Virus record (IMG/VR): IMGVR_UViG_3300047497_000273
Span: 1-54,130 of that record
DNA: 54,130 nt
Direction: 5' to 3' (one strand)
Origin: a virus
Below are positions 48,509-54,130 of this stretch, one piece after another. The notes beneath the pieces are model-generated. The model saw only the letters and a list, made by a program, of their open reading frames with translations. It did no database searches and had not been told where the DNA came from. Within the stretch, counting starts at the first letter, position 1; the number at the start of each line of letters is the position of its first letter. The translations under genes and the position numbers were made by a program.

Positions 48509-48849
48509 GAATTCCACTCGCGCACGGCATCGGCCACCGTCTGGCAACCCAAGTGAGTTTCTAAAAAATCGACGGCCCATGATTGCGGCTCGCCGAATTC
48601 GTCGAGGTGATTTGCCAGCACGGCGCGCGCCACATCCTCGCTGATGTCGCGTGAAAAGTTTTCGACCGGGTTGAACATGATCACCGCGGTGGCATCGAGG
48701 ATGATGCCATCCGCGATTGCTTTGATCGCCGACTCTTGCGTGGCTTGGCCGGTGTCGGTTTCGGCGAAGAATGCACCGGCTTTGGTGCGCGCCATCACGA
48801 TACAAAAATCCCGATCATTTGCCCGATCGGGTGTCGCTGAATTTGCCAT
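48505..48849 (-). CDS. Early phage protein, first gene of minus operon
   Basis: The product has 114 residues with start MANSATPDRANDRDFCIVMA after GGAGGCACAG. The protein shows alternating strands and helices (AFFAETDTGQATQESAIKAI; IILDATAVIMFNPVENFSRD) and ends SWAVDFLETHLGCQTVADAV. No family is recognised. As the first gene of the early operon it is probably expressed from the divergent control region. Confidence 0.65.
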   Translation of the reverse strand: MANSATPDRANDRDFCIVMARTKAGAFFAETDTGQATQESAIKAIADGIILDATAVIMFNPVENFSRDISEDVARAVLANHLDEFGEPQSWAVDFLETHLGCQTVADAVREWNS

Positions 48850-48924
48850 CTGTGCCTCCGTTGCGGGTGGGGTTTGATTCCACCCGACGGCCAAGATTAT
48901 AAACCCAAAATTGTATCCGAAGCT

Positions 48925-48943
48925 AGGGGGTAAAAAGCCCCCT
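48925..48943. other. Short hairpin AGGGGG/CCCCCT
   Basis: A six-pair GC-rich stem with a seven-base A-rich loop lies just upstream of the minus operon. It could be a control site. It lacks a T tract in either direction. Confidence 0.3.
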
Positions 48944-48966
48944 GAATTGTGGGGATAACTGGCCTC

Positions 48967-49088
48967 GGGGACACGGGGACACTCCGGGGACAGTGTCCCG
49001 ATGTCCCCCTCGCGCGCGCGGCTCAGAGTCTAGAACTACCGCTGTTAAGCGGTATAGTTCTCCATCGGGTGGCTGTGACTGTGTCCCC
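48967..49088. promoter_or_regulatory. Divergent control region with GGGGACA motifs and two inverted repeats
   Basis: GGGGACA occurs at 48967, 48975 and 48986. Its inverse occurs as TGTCCC at 48994 and TGTCCCC at 49002 and 49082. GGGACACT (48976-48983) and AGTGTCCC (48992-48999) form an 8-8-8 palindrome. A second palindrome, GAACTACCGCT...AGCGGTATAGTTC, spans 49033-49060. The region separates the minus early operon from the plus replication operon. It fits operators of a repressor or iterons of an origin. No gene occupies 48850-49232. Confidence 0.65.
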
Positions 49089-49232
49089 GTTCGGATCATC
49101 GGCGGGACGCGCACGGCGCGCCCGCCGAATTCCGGCGCCGGCGATCGAACCGATTTGCAAAGCTCGGTGGAACCCGTTTATGTTCGGCGAGTCGGATCGC
49201 CGATCACCACACCCGCAAGGAGGGCAAACACC

Positions 49233-49706
49233 ATGGCTCCAAAGGCAACGTCGAAAAAAACACGATCGGAAAAATCCGTCGGACCAAAAACACCACCCAA
49301 GGAATCGACGAACACATCGCAAGCGATCAGCCCCGCAAAATTCGAGGCGCTTGTTCGCAAGGTGATGTCCCACGATGGCACCGTGTCCGAACACAACACG
49401 GTTCGCGCCGAACTGATCAAGGATGCCGTTGCCGGCGATCGGCTGCACAAAGGCGCGTTCGCATTGTTCATGCGCCTGAAAAAAATGGCATCAAATAAAG
49501 TTTCTGAATTCCTTTTCCATTTCGACGTCTATCGCGAGCTCGGCAAGTTCGATGCGCAAGGCGATCTGATCCGCGATCTGGCCGATGCGCCGGCCGCTGC
49601 GGCGAACGATGATGCCGAACGCGACTTGAGACCGCGGCATATGCGCCAGCCCGGCGCCGCATCGGACGACTCCGAACAGGACCCGCCGTCGATTTCAACG
49701 CACTGA
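49233..49706 (+). CDS. Phage protein at the head of the replication operon
   Basis: The 157-residue protein starts MAPKATSKKTRSEKSVGPKT after AAGGAGGGCAAACACC. A very basic N-terminal tail is followed by a globular segment, FEALVRKVMSHDGTVSEHNT and GAFALFMRLKKMASNKVSEF LFHFDVYRELGKFDAQ, and an acidic tail. Basic-plus-helical layout suggests nucleic-acid binding. No family is recognised. It is the first gene rightward from the control region. Confidence 0.65.
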   Translation: MAPKATSKKTRSEKSVGPKTPPKESTNTSQAISPAKFEALVRKVMSHDGTVSEHNTVRAELIKDAVAGDRLHKGAFALFMRLKKMASNKVSEFLFHFDVYRELGKFDAQGDLIRDLADAPAAAANDDAERDLRPRHMRQPGAASDDSEQDPPSISTH

Positions 49707-49730
49707 TCACCACGCGCATGGAGGAGGCTC

Positions 49731-50246
49731 ATGCGTGTGCTGGGCATCGATCCCGGCATCCGAGGTGCTTTGGCTATTTACGATCGCTCGGCCGATTTCC
49801 TCGAATGCCTTGACGTTCCGATCTTTGGTGTAGAACCGCAGCACTGCGTTGATCCGCGGCCGATCTGGCGGTGGATCGACCGGCATCGTCCTGATTTTTG
49901 TTTCATCGAACTGGTGACGGCCATGCCATCGATCCCCGATGTGCACGGCGTGCGCCGCGGCATGGGTGCCGCATCGGCGATGAAGTTCGGAGATGTGGTG
50001 GGATCGCTGCGCACGGTGGTGATGTGTTGCGGCCTCGAATTCAAGCGGGTGGTGCCGCGCGTCTGGAAAAAGCATCACGATCTGAAAGGCCCGGACAAGG
50101 AACTATCGCGGCAAAAGGCGATCGCGCTGCTGCCGGGGCATGGCGCTTTGTTTGTTCGCAAAAAGGATGAGGCGCGCGCCGAGGCCTCGCTGATCGCGAT
50201 GTATGGCTGGCACGTGATGCGATCGACCAATGGGCCGATGCCATGA
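49731..50246 (+). CDS. RuvC-like Holliday junction endonuclease
   Basis: This protein of 171 residues starts MRVLGIDPGIRGALAIYD, where the Asp in GIDPG is the first metal ligand. FCFIELVTAMP (Glu near residue 61) and KKDEARAEASLIAMYG (near 150) supply the other acidic residues, as in the RuvC/RNase H fold. GWHVMRSTNG ends it. It would resolve branched DNA during replication or before packaging. It overlaps the next gene by ATGA. Confidence 0.85.
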   Translation: MRVLGIDPGIRGALAIYDRSADFLECLDVPIFGVEPQHCVDPRPIWRWIDRHRPDFCFIELVTAMPSIPDVHGVRRGMGAASAMKFGDVVGSLRTVVMCCGLEFKRVVPRVWKKHHDLKGPDKELSRQKAIALLPGHGALFVRKKDEARAEASLIAMYGWHVMRSTNGPMP

Positions 50247-50911
50247 GCAAACAAAAAGCTGGTCGGCCGGAGGCGGTGACGAACCGGCCGCGCAAAAAGA
50301 CCGAGGGCGGTTACGATCGCTTGCCACGCGATTGGTATCCGGAGCCGGCATGGTGCGCGCATGCGCTGTTCCGCGAGGAGCGGTTCGATCTGCCGGCGGT
50401 GTTCGATCCGTTTTGCGGGCTGGCGCGCGTGCTGGATGGCGCCAGGCGCCACGGCAAGCGCACCGAGGGGGCCGATATCTTTCCGCAGGTAAAGCGCGGT
50501 GCAGGCCACGTGATCCGCAAGGTGAATTCGCTGGGCCGGCGCGGCCAGCTGTTCATCCCCGGTGCGCACACGGTGACCAATTGCCCGTTCGTCGCCGCCG
50601 ATGAAATTCTAGAGCGGATGGCGCGCGGTGAACTGAAAGCCAAGGCGGCGTTATTCCTCCGGCTATCGGCGTTGCAAGGCAAGTCTCGCTTGCTGGAAAA
50701 GCTCCCGCTGAGTTTCGTGTGGGTGTGCCGGCCGCGGCCGGCGTGCTTGCCGCCGGAGCACAAGCTACGGGCGCCGATGCGCGGCAATGGTGGCCAGATC
50801 GATTTCGCGTGGTTTGTGTTCGATCCCGCGCACGATGGCTCGACTTGGCGCGGCTGGTGGCTTTCGCGCGATCCGCACAAGCAAACTTATCCGGCCTGGC
50901 ATCGCCGATGA
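50243..50911 (+). CDS. Methyltransferase-like phage protein with altered motif
   Basis: The 222-residue protein has YDRLPRDWYPEPAWCAHALF, VFDPFCGLARVLDGARRHG (cofactor-type motif) and TNCPFVAADEILERM where NPPF is normal. The C-terminal part (KAALFLRLSALQGKSRLLEK LPLSFVWVCRPRP) follows phage N6-adenine methylase-like proteins. The change of the first Pro to Cys may reduce or alter catalysis. It overlaps neighbours at both ends. It could methylate DNA, or serve as an inactive relative. Confidence 0.65.
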   Translation: MSKQKAGRPEAVTNRPRKKTEGGYDRLPRDWYPEPAWCAHALFREERFDLPAVFDPFCGLARVLDGARRHGKRTEGADIFPQVKRGAGHVIRKVNSLGRRGQLFIPGAHTVTNCPFVAADEILERMARGELKAKAALFLRLSALQGKSRLLEKLPLSFVWVCRPRPACLPPEHKLRAPMRGNGGQIDFAWFVFDPAHDGSTWRGWWLSRDPHKQTYPAWHRR

Positions 50912-53028
50912 CCCAGGAGCCGATCTGGTTGATGGTGGCACGTGGGCTCCTTGGTGAGCCGCGGGCCGATCTCTCCGTTGACGATGATTATTGGTTTGGC
51001 GTCGACGGCATGTTTCAGCTGAACGTCGCCACCGGCGACTGGCGCGATCACGGGAACAACAAAGAGGGCGCCGGCGCCGTCGACATGGTGCGGTGGCTGA
51101 AAGGCCTCGAACGTACCGCCGCCGGTGCGTGGATCGTGGCCAACATTCCGGCCGCGGCCGCATCGCCCGCGCTTACGCCCGTGCCGCCGCGGGACGATCC
51201 GCCGGTCGAGCCGGTGCCATGGGAGGATGATCCCGAACAGGTGCCGCTAGAACTGCCGCCCGGCGATCCGAACGATCGGCGATGGTTGCCTGACGATCTG
51301 GAACGCGAGCGCGATTTGCTCGGGCTGTTGCTGGCGGATGTCAATCTGATCGATGCCGTCGAAACCGAACTGGTGGCGCTCGATTTTTCCAGCATCGCGC
51401 ATGGCACGTTGTTTCAGGCGATTTGCGCAGCGCGCACTGCCGGCGATGAAATCACGCTGGCACTGGTCACCCAGGCGCTCGCGACGGAGGGCAAAGCCGA
51501 GATATTCCCCGGCTACACGGCCGCGCAATATGCGGCGCATCTGATCGCCGCGGCGCCGATCGTGGGCTCTGATGCCGAGCGCGGCGTGCTTGCGCGGGAT
51601 CTCGGCAAGATGATCGCCGAGGAAGCGCGGCTGCTGGACGGCGGCGAGCCGGTGCCGGAGTCGGCCGGCCCGTACCAGCCGAAATTCGGATTGATCCGGT
51701 GGGGCGAGCAAAGCCAATCGACCAAAACTTACCAATGGCTGATCAAACACGTGATCCCGCTGGGCGAGTCGGTGCTGATGATTGGCCGATCCGGATGCGG
51801 CAAATCGTTCACGGCGTTCGATATGGGCATGCACGTTGCGCGCGGGATCGAATACCGCGGCCGCAAGGTGAAGCGGATGGGCGTGATCCTGCTGTGCTAC
51901 GAGGGCGGCGTGGGCGTTTCGCTGCGCATGCAGGCCTATGCGCAAGCGAACGATATCAAGCCCGGTGCGATTCCGTTCGCCGCCTTGACGCGGCCGCCGA
52001 ACGTGTACGCCAGCGAGGAAAATATCGAGGCGTTGGCGGCCGAGATTATCGAGGTGACGAAATCGTGGACCGTGCCGCTGGGTGTGATCATCGTGGACAC
52101 CCACAACGCGGCCACCCGCGGCTCCAGCGAAATCAAAAGCGAGGACGTTTCGCTGATCCTGAATCGCTACGAGTCATTGCGCGCCAAAACCGGCGCCGGC
52201 CTCTGGATCATCGGCCACACCAATACCGAGGGCCGGCACCGCGGCAATGAACAGATCGCCAACGGTATCGAGACAACCTTGCGCGTCGAACTTGTCGAAC
52301 AAAAAGGCGTCGGGCTGTTGCGCGATGATGACGGGCGCGTGCGCCACCGGGTGGTGGTGGAAAAGCAGCGCGAGGGCCAGGACAAGATCGATTGGGAATT
52401 CGTGTTGCCGCAAATCATCCTTGGCACCGATGAGGATGGCGACCCGATCACGTCATGTGTGGCGCGCTTGCCGAACCGCACGGTGGAGGAGGAAAGCCAC
52501 CGCGATGATGATCGGCAAGGAAAGCAAACCGGCAATCGTGATCCGTCGAAACACTTTCGCTTGCGCGGGCCCGAGGTGGTTTTCTTTCGTGCGATGCTCA
52601 AGGCGCTGGCCGATGGCGGTATGGCGCCGCCGGCGGGCCTCCAGCTGCCGCCGTCGGTTCAGCGCGTCATCACGTATGCCGAACTGGCCGCGGCTTACAA
52701 ATCGCTGGTGCCGTATGACGAGTCAAACGATGAAAAAGGCCGCATCAGATATCGCGAGCGCATCAAGACGCGATTGCGCCGGGCCCGCGAGACTCTCCAA
52801 ACCTATCGCGTGATCGGGCTCGATGAGGTGAAAGACCCGAAGGGCGATTATCACGTGCTGTGGCCTACCGGCCGCCCGGTGATCGGCGCCGGCTTTACCT
52901 GGCCCAGCGCCGGCGCGATCGCGGCGCGCGTCGAGCGGCAAAAGGACGAGCTGCCGATCGACGAGGCCACCGGCCAGCCGATTACATCGCTTGATGGCAC
53001 CACGGATGATGGTGACAAAAAATGGTGA
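50908..53028 (+). CDS. Replicative helicase (DnaB N-like + RecA-fold ATPase)
   Basis: The 706-residue protein starts at MTQEPIWLMVARGLLGEPRA, overlapping the previous stop. Residues about 130-240 resemble a DnaB N-terminal domain (LERERDLLGLLLADVNLIDA; FQAICAARTAGDEITLALVT). The ATPase core has GRSGCGKSFTAFDMGMHVAR (Walker A, about 289-296) and GVIIVDTHNAATRG (Walker B). RVIGLDEVKDPKGDYHVLWP ends the basic C-terminal domain. RepA-like helicases with this layout load at phage origins. No separate primase is seen; the N-terminal 100 residues may contribute, but lack clear motifs. Confidence 0.85.
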   Translation: MTQEPIWLMVARGLLGEPRADLSVDDDYWFGVDGMFQLNVATGDWRDHGNNKEGAGAVDMVRWLKGLERTAAGAWIVANIPAAAASPALTPVPPRDDPPVEPVPWEDDPEQVPLELPPGDPNDRRWLPDDLERERDLLGLLLADVNLIDAVETELVALDFSSIAHGTLFQAICAARTAGDEITLALVTQALATEGKAEIFPGYTAAQYAAHLIAAAPIVGSDAERGVLARDLGKMIAEEARLLDGGEPVPESAGPYQPKFGLIRWGEQSQSTKTYQWLIKHVIPLGESVLMIGRSGCGKSFTAFDMGMHVARGIEYRGRKVKRMGVILLCYEGGVGVSLRMQAYAQANDIKPGAIPFAALTRPPNVYASEENIEALAAEIIEVTKSWTVPLGVIIVDTHNAATRGSSEIKSEDVSLILNRYESLRAKTGAGLWIIGHTNTEGRHRGNEQIANGIETTLRVELVEQKGVGLLRDDDGRVRHRVVVEKQREGQDKIDWEFVLPQIILGTDEDGDPITSCVARLPNRTVEEESHRDDDRQGKQTGNRDPSKHFRLRGPEVVFFRAMLKALADGGMAPPAGLQLPPSVQRVITYAELAAAYKSLVPYDESNDEKGRIRYRERIKTRLRRARETLQTYRVIGLDEVKDPKGDYHVLWPTGRPVIGAGFTWPSAGAIAARVERQKDELPIDEATGQPITSLDGTTDDGDKKW

Positions 53029-53414
53029 CCCGCGAACCTTATGTCACCACCCACGCCGTGATCCGTTATTTGCAGCGGGAGCGCGGCATCGATCTGAGGG
53101 CGATCCAGCGGGAAATGGCGGCCGCCGGAGTGCATGGGCGCGATGTGGAAAACGAAGAAAAGATGCTCGCCTTCATGGAGCAAAAATATCGTATTGTTGC
53201 CAATCAGATTCGGGCGGCATTGCTTACGCCCACCGTGATCACAGCAATCAAAGCCGGCGTTTTTCGTATACGCTGGAATCACCTCACCCTTGTGATCAAA
53301 GGCTTTGCCGTGGTGACGGTGCTGGACAAAAACCAGTCCAAAACGATGTATGGCAAGTCGAAGATCAAGGCCCGTGGCAGGAGGCAGCCACCAGATGACC
53401 GCTTATCGGATTGA
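53022..53414 (+). CDS. Phage protein with conserved HAVIRYLQR motif
   Basis: The protein of 130 residues has TTHAVIRYLQRERGIDLRAI QREM at the start, a pattern seen in many alphaproteobacterial phage and prophage proteins. FRIRWNHLTLVIKGFAVVTV L follows, like small RNase/toxin-type beta sheets (RelE/BrnT-like, inferred from layout only). It overlaps the helicase by seven bases and the J-like gene by 20 bases. The role is unknown. Confidence 0.65.
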   Translation: MVTREPYVTTHAVIRYLQRERGIDLRAIQREMAAAGVHGRDVENEEKMLAFMEQKYRIVANQIRAALLTPTVITAIKAGVFRIRWNHLTLVIKGFAVVTVLDKNQSKTMYGKSKIKARGRRQPPDDRLSD

Positions 53415-53634
53415 TCCCGAACCGTATCGCGACGCGAATCGCGCCGCCCGATTGGAAAAAGCCGTGGCGGGGGTCGGGCTGAAAGCGGACTGGACAGGGA
53501 GCGGTGATGCGATTAAGGCGCTATATCGGGAAAAGGCGAAGCATCGGCACTCCGATCACGATGGTGATGACACGCTGATGGCCGAACTGAATGTGGCTTA
53601 CGATGAAGCCAAGCGCGAGCTCGGCGTGAAATGA
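53395..53634 (+). CDS. J-domain-like phage protein
   Basis: The 79-residue protein starts MTAYRIDPEPYRDANRAARL after GGAGGCAGCCACCAG. IKALYREKAKHRHSDHDGDD TLMAELNVAYDEAKREL has the shape of a J domain: helix II (YREKAKHRH), the HPD loop as HSD, helix III (MAELNVAYDEAKREL). The lost Pro may weaken DnaK stimulation. It may recruit host DnaK for replication, as lambda P and T4 systems do by other means. The next gene overlaps by ATGA. Confidence 0.65.
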   Translation: MTAYRIDPEPYRDANRAARLEKAVAGVGLKADWTGSGDAIKALYREKAKHRHSDHDGDDTLMAELNVAYDEAKRELGVK

Positions 53635-53918
53635 AGTCGCCGCTGATCCCGTTCGTTGGCAAGGATGATCGCGGATCGCACACACCCGCCCACGGCGCGG
53701 CGGGCTTTTGCGCCACGCCTGGTGCGCGGCCGAAGATCTCGATTGCGTTCGGCCAGTTCGCTTTCGATTACATCAGGGAACAGGCGAACAGGCGGCGGGT
53801 GCCGTTCGCGCGTGTGGTGCGCGAGCTCGTAGGCAAGGCGATTGTCGAGGATCGAAAGGCATCCAAGGCGCCGGCTGCGCTCGCCGGCAAAGGTGGCAAC
53901 GGGGGAGGCAAGCGATGA
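53631..53918 (+). CDS. Putative ribbon-helix-helix protein
   Basis: The 95-residue product has an unstructured start (MKSPLIPFVGKDDRGSHTPA), then RPKISIAFGQFAFDYIREQA NRRRVPFARVVRELVGKAI (about 35-73), which fits a ribbon-helix-helix strand plus two helices. A Lys/Gly-rich tail follows. It may regulate the operon. The family assignment is from pattern only. Confidence 0.6.
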   Translation: MKSPLIPFVGKDDRGSHTPAHGAAGFCATPGARPKISIAFGQFAFDYIREQANRRRVPFARVVRELVGKAIVEDRKASKAPAALAGKGGNGGGKR

Positions 53919-54130
53919 CGTCACGATCGACCAATAGGCCGATGCCCGGCCGCGGCGCGAACACTGACCCGCGGATCACGATCATGCGGTCTGCAGCGCG
54001 CAAGGCCAGCGGCAAGTTCAGCTTGCCCGTGGTTGGCGTTACCATCATCGATGAGGCGGCCGATCAGGAAGCCGCCGAATTTTACCTGCTTTCGGGTGCC
54101 GCCGAACGCCAAGCCATTGCTCGGCTGTAG
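53915..54130 (+). CDS. Small phage protein at the window end
   Basis: The 71-residue protein starts MTSRSTNRPMPGRGANTDPR (ATGA overlap) and ends FYLLSGAAERQAIARL with a stop at the last bases of the window. The first half is basic and flexible, the second helical. It is complete. No family is recognised. Confidence 0.55.
   Translation: MTSRSTNRPMPGRGANTDPRITIMRSAARKASGKFSLPVVGVTIIDEAADQEAAEFYLLSGAAERQAIARL

Noticed and set aside
1-54130. Phage integrase or recombinase
   Set aside because: No tyrosine or serine integrase motifs were found on either strand. AlpA at the left edge only hints that one may lie outside the window.

Overview
The window looks like a nearly complete siphovirus-type prophage or phage genome (about 3.85-54.1 kb) of an alphaproteobacterium, preceded by about 3.8 kb of host or mobile-element DNA. 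High GC, the style of the left-flank lipoprotein and the phage families point to Hyphomicrobiales, probably the Bradyrhizobium/Rhodopseudomonas group. This is inferred from protein style, not from a marker gene. No integrase is visible, so integration is not proven.

Layout. 1-3.85 kb: an AlpA-like regulator, a retropepsin-like aspartic protease, an IS1-type transposase, a degenerate tRNA-like sequence, an unknown protein and a lipoprotein. Two clusters of TTAGGAC(A) repeats with about 22-bp phasing lie at 275-304 and 3793-3842; the second abuts the first phage gene. 3.85-7.0 kb: a DNA methylase split by a reading-frame shift, a PLP-fold enzyme, a terminator, and three minus-strand unknown genes. 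7.1-20.6 kb: packaging and head genes (small and large terminase, portal, gp7/MuF-like protein, a DnaJ-zinc/ParB/XkdF fusion, a scaffold gene with an internal start, decoration protein, major capsid), then connectors and tail tube. 20.6-32.8 kb: tail assembly (a G/GT -1 frameshift pair, tape measure, DUF2460, DUF2163, NlpC/P60, a 1296-residue tip protein with a LamG domain interrupted by a Gly-rich cassette, and two related fibre proteins). 32.8-38.0 kb: a lysis and secretion module (lysozyme-like endolysin, peptidoglycan-binding alpha/beta hydrolase, holin-like protein, several signal-peptide or lipoprotein products). A strong terminator follows.

38.1-48.9 kb is a minus-strand early operon: ParB-like protein, RecD/Dda-type helicase, a putative annealing protein, a PD-(D/E)XK nuclease, an XRE regulator, a RecF/SMC-like ATPase, a Gly-Tyr/Asp/Ser repeat protein and many small phage proteins. 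48.9-49.2 kb is a divergent control region with GGGGACA motifs and two inverted repeats. 49.2-54.1 kb, on the plus strand, encodes a RuvC-like resolvase, a second methyltransferase-like protein, a DnaB-N/RecA-fold replicative helicase, a J-domain-like protein and small unknowns.

Most genes overlap by ATGA or a few bases, as expected of phage operons. Three genes are each out of frame by one base at or beside a homopolymer, which suggests either sequence errors or decay. No whole new defence system is evident. The most unusual points are the interrupted lectin domain, the triple fusion in the head cluster, the methylase/PLP-enzyme pair, the nested scaffold start and the iteron-like divergent region.
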